Shown: positions 8,712-18,568, counted from the stretch's first letter. The stretch: DNA of 64,000 nt from Clostridia bacterium (GCA_017543285.1 JAFYGK010000030.1:41252-105251); one strand, 5' to 3'. Translations and numbers: made by a program. Notes: generated from the sequence alone by a model not told the origin.

Positions 8712-10244
8712 ATGAAAACGACAAGAAGTTCCAGAGCAAAACTGAATAGTATCACTACATTAGCCAATCAGATTATTACAACCGTTACCGGCCTGATTAT
8801 TCCCCGGATGATGCTGGGAGCTTTCGGTTCGGCGCTATATGGAGCAACAACCTCGATCGCTCAATTTCTTTCATATATTTCTCTGCTGGAGAGCGGCGTC
8901 GGCCGGGCGGCAAGAGCCGCTCTGTATAAACCGCTGGCCGATCGTGATTCTGAAAAGGTCAGCAAGGTCTATTTTGCTATTGTCCGATTTTTCCGATATG
9001 TTGCAATCATATTCTGCGTCTATACGATTCTTCTGGCATTCAGTTATTATGATATTGCCAACGTTCGCGAAATAAGCAGAGAATATGTAATTTTCCTTGT
9101 AATTGCGATCAGCCTTTCGACTCTGATCGAATATCTTTGCGGCATATCCAATATGACGCTGATCAATGCCGACCAGAGAAAGTATATTACCAATTCGGCG
9201 ATCATAGTCACGCGCATTCTGAATACCGTGCTGATCCTGGTCCTGATAAATCTTGGGAGCGGCATCATTACCGTCAAGCTCGGAAGCAGCCTGATCATTA
9301 TTCTTCGTCCGTTATTCCTTTCCTGGTACGTAAAAAAACATTATACGCTTAGAAAAACATCTCGCGTAAAGACAGGCCGCAGAGATGACGCTCTCCCTCA
9401 AAAATGGACGGGAATGTCGCAGCACATCGCTTATTTTGTTCACTCAAACACAGACGTTGTACTGCTGACCGTATTCTCCGACTTGCGATTGGTTGCAGTA
9501 TACGCCATATACAGTCTGGTCACGATCAGCATAAGAAATATCGTCTTTTCTCTGGCGGGCGGCCTGGAAGCGGAGTTAGGGGATATGTACGCCAAAGGGG
9601 AACAGGAGACGCTGACCCGCAAGTATAAACAATACCAGTTCATAATGAGCTTCAGTTCTGTTCTGCTGTTCGGTGTGACGGCACTCATGATACTTCCGTT
9701 CGTACTGCTGTACACCTCCGGGATCACGGATGTTAACTATTTTCAACCGGCCTTTGCACTCCTGCTGATTCTGGGCGAGGTACTAAACTGTCTTGCACTC
9801 CCGTGCAGCACCCTTCCGGTGTCCTGCAATCAGCTTAAAAAAACGCGCTGGGGCGCATATGGCGAAGCGGTAATCAACATTGTGTTTTCCTGTGCCCTGA
9901 TCTGGTGGAATCCGCTGCTGAGCGTTGCGATCGGTACCCTTACAGCAGAGGTGTTCAAGCTCTTTTATTACAGCGTATATGCTTCAAAGAGAATAATAAA
10001 AAACTCAGTCTTCAGGCAATTGCTGCGGCACACTTTGGTATTTGCAGCAGTATTGTTGTTCGGCTTTTCTGGAATTTTTCTCTTTCCGCTCCTGCGCGTT
10101 CAAAACTATTTTATCTGGATACTTTACGCAATACCCGCAACCGTCATTGCTCTGGGCATTTCGCTTGCGATAATGAGAATATGCTACGGGGACGAACTGA
10201 AGATAACGTTGAAACGGACAATAGCTTTATTCCGGCGCGCATGA
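8712..10244 (+). CDS. Wzx-like polysaccharide flippase
   Basis: This 510-residue protein is almost entirely hydrophobic, with about 12-14 predicted membrane helices. It shows the layout of the MOP-superfamily polysaccharide exporters: an opening LNSITTLANQIITTVTGLIIPRMML helix split by polar residues, and a conserved GVGRAARAAL loop. In such clusters these proteins flip undecaprenyl-linked repeat units from the inner to the outer face of the membrane. It lies between the pyruvyl transferase and a GT4 enzyme and beside a polymerase-like gene, the usual Wzx/Wzy setting. The start ATG at 8712 has only a weak ribosome site (ATAGAG). Confidence 0.87.
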   Translation: MKTTRSSRAKLNSITTLANQIITTVTGLIIPRMMLGAFGSALYGATTSIAQFLSYISLLESGVGRAARAALYKPLADRDSEKVSKVYFAIVRFFRYVAIIFCVYTILLAFSYYDIANVREISREYVIFLVIAISLSTLIEYLCGISNMTLINADQRKYITNSAIIVTRILNTVLILVLINLGSGIITVKLGSSLIIILRPLFLSWYVKKHYTLRKTSRVKTGRRDDALPQKWTGMSQHIAYFVHSNTDVVLLTVFSDLRLVAVYAIYSLVTISIRNIVFSLAGGLEAELGDMYAKGEQETLTRKYKQYQFIMSFSSVLLFGVTALMILPFVLLYTSGITDVNYFQPAFALLLILGEVLNCLALPCSTLPVSCNQLKKTRWGAYGEAVINIVFSCALIWWNPLLSVAIGTLTAEVFKLFYYSVYASKRIIKNSVFRQLLRHTLVFAAVLLFGFSGIFLFPLLRVQNYFIWILYAIPATVIALGISLAIMRICYGDELKITLKRTIALFRRA

Positions 10245-10285
10245 TGAACTTTATCAGCTAGACAGCGCACAAACGAATTGATAAT

Positions 10286-11458
10286 ATGAAAAGGATACTG
10301 ATCGTAAACAACAATCTTCATATCGGCGGCGTCCAGAGGGCGCTGATCAATCTGCTCGGGCAGATCTCGAACGATTATGAAGTGACGCTTTTATTGTTCT
10401 ATTCGGACCATGATTCGATAAAAAACGTGCCAAAAGGAGTTAAGATTGTCGCTCCATGTAAAGCGCTCAAATACTGGGGAATGTCAAAAAATGACGCCGT
10501 CAGCGTAAAAAGCAGGCTATGCAGGGGCTTTTGGGCTGCAATAACACGTTTATTCGGGCGCGGCTTTGCTTTCAGGATGGCAGCGTTGTTCCAGCATAAA
10601 CTGTGCGGTTATGATGCGGCCGTATCATATCTTCACAGCGGAAACCGGCGTGTGTTTTACGGCGGCTGCAGCGAATTTGTTATTCATTGCACACAGGCAA
10701 GGAAAAAGATTGCCTTCCTCCACTGCGACTACGGCAAAATAAATGCTGCGTCGGCATACAATGCCGGCATATATAAACAGTTTGACGCGATCGCTGCCTG
10801 CTCCGAAGGATGCAGGGATGCTTTTTTGCGCGTTTTTCCGCAGTTTGCAAACAATACTTCCGTGGTTTATAACTGCCATGATTATGACCGTATTTACAGA
10901 TTATCACACAGCTATCCAGTTATCCTTCCGAATGCGGGACTGCACATTCTGACTGTTGCCCGGTTCGGAAAAGAAAAAGGTATCCCTCGTGCAATTATGG
11001 CATTTGCGTCGCTTGGGGAAAAGAACCGGGATGTTGTTTATCATATCATCGGCGACGGGGCTCAGTTTCCCGAATCGGCGTCTTTGATTTCTGAGCTTGG
11101 CCTGACCGAAAAGGTAATATTGCACCGGGAGATGAAAAACCCCTATGGCTATATGCGTGCGTGCGATCTGCTTTTGATCCCGTCATTTTCCGAAGCCGCT
11201 CCGCTGGTGATAGGGGAGGCTGCCTGCCTTGGGACGCCCGTGCTGTCAACAATGACCTCATCAGCGGATGAGATGATAACGCGGACGGGATTCGGCTGGG
11301 TGTGTGAAAACTCTCCTGACGGGATTAAAGCCGGCCTGGAGCGCCTGATAGATAATCCTGAGATGATTCGCGAAAAAAATAAAGAATTACAAACCGGAAG
11401 GTTTGACAATGAATATGCAATAAGACAGTTTTCTGATCTTATAAACGAGGTAACATGA
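10286..11458 (+). CDS. Family 4 (GT-B) glycosyltransferase
   Basis: This 390-residue protein has the two Rossmann-like halves of a GT-B retaining glycosyltransferase. The N-terminal half starts with ILIVNNNLHIGGVQRALINL. The C-terminal half holds the nucleotide-sugar site, with LTVARFGKEKGIPRAI, HIIGDGAQ and the EX7E motif in EAAPLVIGEAACLGTPV. It should add a sugar to the lipid-linked repeat unit in the cytoplasm. The ribosome site is weak. The 3' end overlaps the following membrane protein gene by 4 bases (ATGA), showing translational coupling. The transferred sugar cannot be read from sequence. Confidence 0.9.
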   Translation: MKRILIVNNNLHIGGVQRALINLLGQISNDYEVTLLLFYSDHDSIKNVPKGVKIVAPCKALKYWGMSKNDAVSVKSRLCRGFWAAITRLFGRGFAFRMAALFQHKLCGYDAAVSYLHSGNRRVFYGGCSEFVIHCTQARKKIAFLHCDYGKINAASAYNAGIYKQFDAIAACSEGCRDAFLRVFPQFANNTSVVYNCHDYDRIYRLSHSYPVILPNAGLHILTVARFGKEKGIPRAIMAFASLGEKNRDVVYHIIGDGAQFPESASLISELGLTEKVILHREMKNPYGYMRACDLLLIPSFSEAAPLVIGEAACLGTPVLSTMTSSADEMITRTGFGWVCENSPDGIKAGLERLIDNPEMIREKNKELQTGRFDNEYAIRQFSDLINEVT

Positions 11459-12834
11459 GAAATACTCCAAGCATTAATACATATTCTTCCAAAACAACTG
11501 CAATCATGATGGCTGTATGTTTGGCCATGGCCGCAGTGATTTGCTTTGGCCAGATTCAGGGCAGCACAATGCTTTTGATTGTGATTATGGCACTGTTTCT
11601 GCTTGTTATTGCTCTGGCGTGTTATTTCAGACTGGCATTTGCGGTTTTGCTGTTTTTTCTGCCATGGAGCCCTCTTATCAAGGTCGGGCTTGGTCAAATC
11701 TCTTTTTATACGATCGCATTGTTGAGCGCCTGTCTTATTTATTGCTTTATGCAGGGGTTCTCCCTGCGAATTTTTCAAATAGTTCTTCCGGCGGTGATAA
11801 TATCACTGACGCTTATCGGCAAGGCGCTGCAGTCAAACTCCATTGCAAACAACTACTTGTGTTTTGCCGCCCTGCTCGTATTCTTCCCGTGTTTGACAAG
11901 AGATGACAGCGGCAGTATTGATTTCTGGACGCTTACGGTATTTTTTTCCGTTGGCATCATTACCGCCGCTTTCACCGCGCAGCAGGTCGTTGTTTATTCA
12001 AATATAGCGAAATACATCACGGTCGAATCTTACCTTAAAATTACACGGCTTTCGGGATTTTACGGTGACCCGAACTTTTACGCCGCTCACATTACAGCAT
12101 GTCTGGCGGGAGTTCAGCTTCTTCTTTGTTACGAGCGGGACAAAACCAAACAGATCGTGTTGACCTTGCTGGCAGTGCTTCTTTTTTACTGCGGTCTGCT
12201 TTCTGCATCCAAGATGTTCATTTTTACTGCTGCTCTGCAGTTTTTGATCTGGATTCCCGCTTTGATGAAAAGTCAGGAGTACGGCAGCGGAAGATTACGG
12301 CTTATTGTCGGTTTGCTTTGCGCCGGAGCATTTATTCTGTCTTCGGAAGCATTCAGATCGCTGTTTCGGATTATTGACAACCGCTTTGTATACGCGTCTG
12401 ACATTTCAGAGCTGACGACCGGCAGAACGGAATTGTGGAAAAGATATTTCTATGAATTAACACATAATCCGCTCCTGCTTTTGTTCGGCGAAGGCTTTTC
12501 TGCTGCTACCCTGAACAATAAGGCTTCGCATAACACGATCATACAGAGCTTCTTCCAATTCGGCATTACAGGAGTTCCGTTTATTGCCGCATGGATGTAT
12601 TCCGAGCTGAGAAGCATTATTGAAAGACATATGCACATGAAGCCGAAATGGGAGTATATTCTGTTGATTGTCGCCGGAGTTGCGTTTCCATGGATGAGTC
12701 TGGACATTATGTTCTTTGACGAATTCTTTCTTCTTCCGGCCTATGCCGTTTTCAGCGTTGTTTTTGTCTCCGGCAAATCAGGCAGATTTCGTTTGCCCGG
12801 AGAACGCGGATTAAATACAGTCGGAGCAAAATAA
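11455..12834 (+). CDS. O-antigen polymerase/ligase-like membrane protein (Wzy/WaaL type)
   Basis: This 459-residue protein has about ten or more membrane helices and a larger outside loop in the C-terminal half. That loop includes TGRTELWKRYFYELTHNPLLLLFGEG and a NKASHNTIIQSFFQFGITG segment. The pattern GRT.LW followed by HN is typical of the O-antigen ligase/polymerase family. In a Gram-positive polysaccharide locus such a protein most likely polymerises flipped repeat units outside the membrane. It is translationally coupled to the GT4 gene by an ATGA overlap with GAGG four bases before the start. Polymerase and ligase cannot be told apart from sequence alone. Confidence 0.85.
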   Translation: MRNTPSINTYSSKTTAIMMAVCLAMAAVICFGQIQGSTMLLIVIMALFLLVIALACYFRLAFAVLLFFLPWSPLIKVGLGQISFYTIALLSACLIYCFMQGFSLRIFQIVLPAVIISLTLIGKALQSNSIANNYLCFAALLVFFPCLTRDDSGSIDFWTLTVFFSVGIITAAFTAQQVVVYSNIAKYITVESYLKITRLSGFYGDPNFYAAHITACLAGVQLLLCYERDKTKQIVLTLLAVLLFYCGLLSASKMFIFTAALQFLIWIPALMKSQEYGSGRLRLIVGLLCAGAFILSSEAFRSLFRIIDNRFVYASDISELTTGRTELWKRYFYELTHNPLLLLFGEGFSAATLNNKASHNTIIQSFFQFGITGVPFIAAWMYSELRSIIERHMHMKPKWEYILLIVAGVAFPWMSLDIMFFDEFFLLPAYAVFSVVFVSGKSGRFRLPGERGLNTVGAK

Positions 12835-12876
12835 CCCTCAGGAAAATTACATTTTCAGATTGGATGGAGCCCATAA

Positions 12877-13638
12877 ATGTATGAGAATAACAATCCTTTA
12901 ATATCTGTTGTAATGCCTAACTACAATGGCGGCAGCTTTTTGAAAGAGTCGATTCGGAGCGTGCTCGATCAGACGTACCATAATTTTGAATTCATTATTG
13001 TCGATGACGGATCTTCCGACAATTCCGTTGATATTATCAAACGATATGAAAAGGAAGATAAAAGGATACATCCGATCTTATGCGCTATGAATCAAGGTGT
13101 TTCCGCGGCGAGAAACAAAGGAATTGAAAAATCCCGCGGAGAATTTATTGCGCTCATAGATAATGACGACACATGGGAGCCGGAGAAGCTCGAGCGACAA
13201 TTAGCCATAGCAATAAAAGATGTTGATATTGTTTACTGCTCATATGATTTCATTGATGAACACGGTGAAAAAATCAAAAAGCCGTTTATCGTCCCGCCGA
13301 AGGCAAACTTTCATTCCATGCTGACGTCGAGCGTTATCAGCAGCTCAACGGCATTTATAAGGGCGGATATATTAGAGAAAAACCCGTTTTCCTCGGAATA
13401 TTATCATGAGGATTATGTTTTGTGGATGAAACTGTTACGCAAAGGCGCGACGGCGGAAGGCGAACGTACGGTTTTGATGCATTACAGACAGAGGCCCGGC
13501 TCAAAATCCCAGAACAAAGGGAATTCCGCCAAAGAGCGATGGAATACATTCAGAAAAGCCCTGGGCCTGAATTTAATCAGCAGCATATGGTATTTCCTGT
13601 GTTATTCCGTAAAGGGCGTTATTAAGTATTACTTTTGA
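12877..13638 (+). CDS. Family 2 glycosyltransferase
   Basis: This 253-residue protein is a textbook GT2 enzyme. It has ISVVMPNYNGGSFLKESIRS at the N-terminus, FIIVDDGSSDNS, NQGVSAARNKGIEKS and an ALIDNDDTWEPEKL motif carrying the DXD-type metal site. A further HEDYVLWMKLLRKG segment fits the acceptor-proximal ED motif. Its short C-terminal hydrophobic stretch (SSIWYFLCYSVKGVIKYYF) may touch the membrane. GGAG lies about 8 bases before the start. It belongs to the polysaccharide cluster and should add one residue of the repeat unit; donor and acceptor are unknown. Confidence 0.9.
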   Translation: MYENNNPLISVVMPNYNGGSFLKESIRSVLDQTYHNFEFIIVDDGSSDNSVDIIKRYEKEDKRIHPILCAMNQGVSAARNKGIEKSRGEFIALIDNDDTWEPEKLERQLAIAIKDVDIVYCSYDFIDEHGEKIKKPFIVPPKANFHSMLTSSVISSSTAFIRADILEKNPFSSEYYHEDYVLWMKLLRKGATAEGERTVLMHYRQRPGSKSQNKGNSAKERWNTFRKALGLNLISSIWYFLCYSVKGVIKYYF

Positions 13639-13703
13639 TTATATGATTATAAACAGTTTATTAAAAAGGCAGATCGTGCATCGGCAGATGAGGGGATTAT
13701 AAT

Positions 13704-14276
13704 ATGATAACGTCGAAAGCGGAATTGAAAGAATATCTGATTGCCGACGCCAAAGCAAACCAAAGGACTTCTGTCCGTGCGCATTTGTTTGACGATATAA
13801 TATGGAAATATCAGCGCCTGCTGCGTTTTACCAATTATTATTATCATGCAAAGCAGCGAAACGGCATATTCAAGGCGCCGTTTCAATTCTACAGGATCCG
13901 TTTTCATTATCTGTCGATAAAACTTGGCTTTTCGGTTCCTTATCAAACACAAATCGGCAAAGGACTATCAATTGCGCATTACGGCTTGCTGACCATCGGA
14001 AGCAACGCTTCGATCGGAGAAAACTGCAGGATCCATGAGGGCGTATGCATCGGTGCGACCAATGGGGAACGGGAATCGGCAAAGATCGGAAATAATGTAT
14101 TTATCGGGTCGGGCGCCAAAATAATCGGGGATATAACTATTGCTGATGACGTCGCCATTGCTGCGGGATCGGTCGTAACAAAATCCATCGTCGAACCCGG
14201 TACGACATGGGGCGGCGTTCCTGCCCGTAAAATCAGCGACAATGACTCGCACAGCAATATACCCTTCCTTTTTTGA
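13704..14276 (+). CDS. Hexapeptide-repeat acyltransferase (serine acetyltransferase-like)
   Basis: This 190-residue protein ends in a left-handed beta-helix made of hexapeptide repeats. The run from IGKGLSIAHYGLLTIGSNAS through IGENCRI and IGNNVFIGSGAKIIGDI ends with the closing GVPARKI motif. The family uses acyl-CoA, usually acetyl-CoA. The relation to serine acetyltransferases is only in fold and motif. As the last gene of the polysaccharide cluster it most likely O-acetylates a sugar of the repeat unit. GAGGGG precedes the start. A short helical N-terminal region of about 80 residues comes before the helix domain, as in other sugar acetyltransferases of this subgroup. Confidence 0.85.
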   Translation: MITSKAELKEYLIADAKANQRTSVRAHLFDDIIWKYQRLLRFTNYYYHAKQRNGIFKAPFQFYRIRFHYLSIKLGFSVPYQTQIGKGLSIAHYGLLTIGSNASIGENCRIHEGVCIGATNGERESAKIGNNVFIGSGAKIIGDITIADDVAIAAGSVVTKSIVEPGTTWGGVPARKISDNDSHSNIPFLF

Positions 14277-14287
14277 ACGATCTCTTT

Positions 14288-14316
14288 TTGATTTACGCCA
14301 TTAAATATGTTATACT
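14288..14316 (+). promoter_or_regulatory. Sigma-A-like promoter of the transglutaminase-like gene
   Basis: TTGATT at 14288-14293, a 17-base spacer and TATACT at 14311-14316 make a good vegetative promoter. It lies just after the last polysaccharide gene and about 120 bases before the next start codon, so the secreted protein that follows is its own transcription unit. Confidence 0.7.
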
Positions 14317-14433
14317 AAAATCGGTCGTCATTCATAATAGGGATACATATAGTTTTAACAGGTTTCATATGATGGATGTCTGCCGAATTTATTTATAGTT
14401 TTGGATTAAACCAATTAAGCGGAGGGCCCGGGG

Positions 14434-16560
14434 ATGAACAAATACTTTTTAAACAGAGCTGCCGCCATTTTTATGGCCGTGTTTATAATGCTGACTCAGC
14501 TTCCGTCGGTTGCAGCCGGAGCGCTTTCCGGCGAAGAATCGATCGGCATCCGCGGAGATGACTATGAGTTTGAAGACGGCGATCGGACGGCGGGTTCAAA
14601 CAATAACGTGCTCTCTGAAGAACATGTGCAGTCTGTTATTGCGGAAAGCATACAGACAAACGCCCATGATAATCTCCGCGACAAAAAACCGTACGGGGAC
14701 AATCTTTCCGCGACTCAGCAGATTGTTTTTGAAAAGCTGAAAACCTGCTTTGCCGAAGTCGCTGCCGGCGAACGTACATATACGGTGTTCGAAATAACGC
14801 CTCAGGAGCTGGGAATTCAGACCTCCTGGACCGCTCAGGAACTTTTGGGAAAAAGCAGTATAGACAATCAGAAGGAATCCGATCAGGCTTGCGAGGCCGT
14901 GTATAATATGATCCATGAGGCCATCGGAATATCGGATATGAAAAAGATAGTTAATATGCTGCTGGCAAACGCTCCGTACGAATCATACTGGTTTGATAAG
15001 TCGAAGGGATGGCAGGCTGAGATGCCGGGTCTCACCATAAGCAGCTCCGGTCTCAGAATTGCTCAGGGCGAGGTTTTCCGTTTCAAATTTGCTGTATGCA
15101 GGGACTACGCGGGAGAGGAAGAATATTCCACAGACAACAGCAGAATTAACGCGGCTAAATCCGTTGTCAGTACCGCGATGAAAATTGTTGACGATTACTC
15201 ATCTGTATCCGATTACGACAAGCTGAGGGGTTATCTGCAGGAAATATGCAAACTTGCCTCCTATAATGACAGCGTGGATCAGAATCCGAACACCCCGTAC
15301 GGCAATCCATGGCAGCTTATATACGTCTTTGACAATGACGACTCAACAAGTGTGGTTTGTGAGGGCTATGCAAAGGCTTTTCAGTATCTGTGCGACCTGA
15401 CTGATTTCAGCAGCAATATTACTTGTTACACCGTGACCGGTTTTGTTACCGCAAAAACAGGCTCGGGCAGCCATATGTGGAATATCGTCACGATGGAGGA
15501 TAACAGGAATTATTATATAGACGTTACAAACTGCGATCAGGGCTCGATCGGATATCCGGATCAGATTTTTTTGCCCGCCGCCGATAAGGTTGCTGTCGGA
15601 AAAGCCTATGTCGTTACATGCAACGGAAACGAATGGCTCCGTTATGACTACAACAGCGATATGAGCGATATGTACAGTTTGGATGACCTTACCATTTCCG
15701 AAAAGGCTTATGTTCATAGACTGGATCCTCATTATACAGTCCCGACCGGGCTCACCGCAGTATACGGGCAAACGCTTTCCGATGTCGGGCTTCCGGAGGG
15801 CTGGTCGTGGCAGGATGATTTGACCACGCCGGTCGGAAATGTCGGAATAAACAGATTCAAGGCAACATTTACCCCGGCTGATACCGATCACTACAATTCC
15901 GTTAAGGATATTGAAATAGACATAAACGTAACTAAAATAAATGAATCCTCCGTTGAAAGCGTTAACGGAGGAGATCCCTTGGGCATAAATCAGACTGTAA
16001 GAAATAAACTTTTTGATGTTAAAATCAAGCTCCCGTTTCCGGTTGAGAGGTTTATCGTATTTAATGAAAACGGAAAAGGAATTCCCAACAGCATAGTTTC
16101 ATCTGAGAATTGTGAGGATGGACGCATACTTTATGCTATCAGACTCAGCATTGGAACAAAGGGGAAACGCACGCTGGCCTTATACGCGAAGGTTGACGGA
16201 AAAACCGTGTCGCTTGGTCTCTCATTTGATATTACGGTAAATGAGATCAAAGCAGACCAGACCGTACAGAAAAGGCTGCTTGACGTTCAGGTCGATGTGA
16301 CTCCCTGCAAGAGAAATGTTCCGTTTATTGTTACCGTTAAAACAACCTCCGCAGTACAAAGGGTCGGTATTTTCAATCAAAACGGCGCCGGAGTATCCAA
16401 AAAGCTCATATCGGCAACGACTGAAAACAATGTTACAACAACCGTTTATTCCGTTTCTGTCGGGTCGAAGGGCACGAGGGTATTCTTTGTCAGAATGGCA
16501 CAAGACGACGGAACATGGTCGGATGATTCGATTTCCTTTACAAAAACAATAGAAAAATAA
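14434..16560 (+). CDS. Secreted transglutaminase-like (cysteine protease fold) protein
   Basis: This 708-residue protein starts with a signal peptide (MNKYFLNRAAAIFMAVFIML, cleavage near SVAAGA). The first 300 residues are helical and unassigned. A transglutaminase-like core follows with the expected Cys-His-Asp triad: Cys309 in VVCEGYAKAFQYL, His347 in GSHMWNIV and Asp363 in YYIDVTN. Such domains act as proteases or cross-linkers on cell-wall or surface proteins. After it, at about 430-510, comes a beta module (VPTGLTAVYGQTLSDVGLP) common in surface proteins. Two tandem repeats of about 100 residues follow, each opening with DQTVQK/NQTVRN and containing a F.NENG or FNQNG segment. There is no sorting signal. 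GGAGGGCCCGGGG precedes the start. The target is unknown. Confidence 0.85.
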   Translation: MNKYFLNRAAAIFMAVFIMLTQLPSVAAGALSGEESIGIRGDDYEFEDGDRTAGSNNNVLSEEHVQSVIAESIQTNAHDNLRDKKPYGDNLSATQQIVFEKLKTCFAEVAAGERTYTVFEITPQELGIQTSWTAQELLGKSSIDNQKESDQACEAVYNMIHEAIGISDMKKIVNMLLANAPYESYWFDKSKGWQAEMPGLTISSSGLRIAQGEVFRFKFAVCRDYAGEEEYSTDNSRINAAKSVVSTAMKIVDDYSSVSDYDKLRGYLQEICKLASYNDSVDQNPNTPYGNPWQLIYVFDNDDSTSVVCEGYAKAFQYLCDLTDFSSNITCYTVTGFVTAKTGSGSHMWNIVTMEDNRNYYIDVTNCDQGSIGYPDQIFLPAADKVAVGKAYVVTCNGNEWLRYDYNSDMSDMYSLDDLTISEKAYVHRLDPHYTVPTGLTAVYGQTLSDVGLPEGWSWQDDLTTPVGNVGINRFKATFTPADTDHYNSVKDIEIDINVTKINESSVESVNGGDPLGINQTVRNKLFDVKIKLPFPVERFIVFNENGKGIPNSIVSSENCEDGRILYAIRLSIGTKGKRTLALYAKVDGKTVSLGLSFDITVNEIKADQTVQKRLLDVQVDVTPCKRNVPFIVTVKTTSAVQRVGIFNQNGAGVSKKLISATTENNVTTTVYSVSVGSKGTRVFFVRMAQDDGTWSDDSISFTKTIEK

Positions 16561-16579
16561 ACCAAAATGCGCTATGGAA

Positions 16580-16609
16580 AAGACCCCGCTCACTTTTGAG
16601 CGGGGTCTT
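16580..16609. terminator. Bidirectional terminator between convergent genes
   Basis: A perfect 13-base stem (AAGACCCCGCTCA with TGAGCGGGGTCTT) has a 4-base loop. Reading leftward it runs into TTTT. It serves both the transglutaminase-like gene (plus) and the NAD salvage operon (minus). Confidence 0.85.
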
Positions 16610-16669
16610 GCTTATGTTTTCATATGTAGGCGCTAGCCGATTATGCAAAATCGCTTTGCCGATCAAGTT

Positions 16670-17863
16670 TTATTTTTCTCTCTTGATCCTGAAATCCACC
16701 GATTTTTTCAGATAATCAAGATATTCCTCATCGCGGCACATGGCTTTTCCTGCATCGTCTGACAGCTTTGCCACCGGTCTGCCGTTGACATACTGAAGCT
16801 TGATGACTATATTGAGGGCATTTTCACATGTGTCATTGGAAACAAACGTGCCTATTCCAAAGGAGACCTTTGTCTTATCACAGAAATAATCGTATAGTTT
16901 CTGCGCCCTGTCAAAATCAAGACTGTCGCTGAAGAGCAGCAGCTTTGTTCTGGGATCGACGCCGTAGTTTTTGTAATGCTCTATTATCTTTTCTCCCCAT
17001 TCGTAGGGATCTCCGCTGTCGTGGCGCACTCCGGTATAGTTGTTGACCATAGAGCGGTTGAAATCGAGCAGAAACAGGTCGGTTGTTATTGTGTCGGTCA
17101 GAGCGGTACCGTTATCGCCCTTGTACTCATCGTACCAATCTTCCATTGCGTAATGATTGGTATACGCAAGAGGAATGGAATCTATGCCCTGATACATCTG
17201 AACAAATTCATGAGCATATGTGCCTATGGGAGTCAGATTGTATTTCATAGCGAGATAGACGTTTGAAGTGCCGACGCAGTTGTTTGTTTCCTTTGCGAAG
17301 CGGCTGACGACCACATCCTCCCATTCGCGGGACAGTCTTCTTCTGCATCCGAATTCGGCAAATTTAAAGGTGTATGTTCCGTCGTTCATCGCCTTTATTT
17401 TGGCGTCGAGCCTTTCCTCAGCGGATTTTCTGAGGGTTTCATAATCAAACGACATGCGGAAATATACCTCGTTAATTATTTCGAGCAGGTATATTTCAAA
17501 CTGCATGGCAGAGAAAAGGGGACCGTCCACGATAACGGAAAGCTCACCCTTTTCGGACAAATCCACAGTTATATAATCCCGTATAGGGTGCCACAGCCTT
17601 AAAAACTCCACATAGTCTTTTTTAATGAACCGGATGGAACGCAGATAATCCAGCTCCTGTTTTTTGAATCTCAGCTTGCAGAGATGGTCAATCTGTTCAT
17701 TTATTTCGTCGACCATTTCCCTGGTGAAAACTATGCCGTTGTTGCGGCACTTGAAGTAGTACTGCCCGCAAAGGTCGGTGTGCTTGTGAAATATGACCTG
17801 ATCCATGTTGAATTTATAAAGGTCGGTATCGAGCAGAGATATTACGATGGGTTCAAGCTTCAT
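16670..17863 (-). CDS. pncB: Nicotinate phosphoribosyltransferase
   Basis: This 397-residue protein matches nicotinate phosphoribosyltransferase, which joins nicotinate and PRPP to form nicotinate mononucleotide. Family features are the N-terminal DTDLYKFNMDQVIFHKHTD, FEFGCRR-like FAEFGCRRRLS, GTSNVYLAMKYNLTPIGTYAHE, and RHDSGDP followed by LLFSDSLDF near the active site. The length is typical of the family. It is the last gene of the operon pncA-nadE-nadM-pncB and is set off from nadM by about 130 bases in which I see no clear promoter. With the upstream genes it turns nicotinamide into NAD by the deamidating salvage route. Confidence 0.95.
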   Translation of the reverse strand: MKLEPIVISLLDTDLYKFNMDQVIFHKHTDLCGQYYFKCRNNGIVFTREMVDEINEQIDHLCKLRFKKQELDYLRSIRFIKKDYVEFLRLWHPIRDYITVDLSEKGELSVIVDGPLFSAMQFEIYLLEIINEVYFRMSFDYETLRKSAEERLDAKIKAMNDGTYTFKFAEFGCRRRLSREWEDVVVSRFAKETNNCVGTSNVYLAMKYNLTPIGTYAHEFVQMYQGIDSIPLAYTNHYAMEDWYDEYKGDNGTALTDTITTDLFLLDFNRSMVNNYTGVRHDSGDPYEWGEKIIEHYKNYGVDPRTKLLLFSDSLDFDRAQKLYDYFCDKTKVSFGIGTFVSNDTCENALNIVIKLQYVNGRPVAKLSDDAGKAMCRDEEYLDYLKKSVDFRIKREK

Positions 17864-17995
17864 AGAAATGTCGTTCCTTTCGGCGGCCGGGATCGGCCGT
17901 ATATTTGAATATAATCCGTCGGAAATCTGCCGGCGAAATGGTTTTAGCCTGAATACTTGTTTTTGGATTAAAGCGGATGAAGCCGCAAGTTTCTG

Positions 17996-18568
17996 CTATA
18001 TGCTGTCGGTTTCTGTATTGTCCCTGGAATCGACGACGGCCTTTTTAAGCTCGTCAAAATCCTTCCAGAGCAGCGGATGGGCGTACTGCTTCCACGATTC
18101 AAAATCGTCATTTAAGAAAAAACCGCGCATCTGCGAGGCGGATATGTTTATTGTTTTGGGTATGTACAGTTCTGAAATTGAAAGGCCCTTTACGCTGTCA
18201 AACCAGTCTATGCGGCGTTCTTCCTTGCCGGAGATGAGCAGATCGGGACTTTTGCCGAATTTTTCGACCACGTTGTCAAGGACATAATCGCCCCATCTGG
18301 AATTGTTCCCTACTCCGATATCGGGCAGAGGATAAATGCTGATTCTTTTGCCGTAGATCCTGCGGAGCATTTTCTCTCTCGTTTCATAGGTAAAAGGGTT
18401 TTTGAATGTGCCCGATTCCTGTGACGAGCCGATAAACACACCCACCTCTTCACAAAGCTCGACGGCCTTGTCTATCATCATCTTGTGGCCGTTATGGAAG
18501 GTTTGAAAGCGTCCGACCATTATTCCGAGGCAATAGGGCTTGCCGCCTTTTTCTTTAGCTGTTTTCAT
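17996..18568 (-). CDS. nadM: Nicotinamide/nicotinate-nucleotide adenylyltransferase (NadM/NadR-like)
   Basis: This 190-residue cytidylyltransferase-fold enzyme transfers AMP from ATP to the mononucleotide. The nucleotide-binding signature GRFQTFHNGHKMMIDKA lies near residues 19-35. The ISASQMR motif near the C-terminal side corresponds to the ISXTXXR phosphate-binding motif. It resembles the NadM/N-terminal NadR group more than NadD, but the operon carries PncB, so nicotinate mononucleotide is the likely substrate. It starts 5 bases after nadE. The exact subfamily and the gene symbol are less certain than the activity. Confidence 0.82.
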   Translation of the reverse strand: MKTAKEKGGKPYCLGIMVGRFQTFHNGHKMMIDKAVELCEEVGVFIGSSQESGTFKNPFTYETREKMLRRIYGKRISIYPLPDIGVGNNSRWGDYVLDNVVEKFGKSPDLLISGKEERRIDWFDSVKGLSISELYIPKTINISASQMRGFFLNDDFESWKQYAHPLLWKDFDELKKAVVDSRDNTETDSI

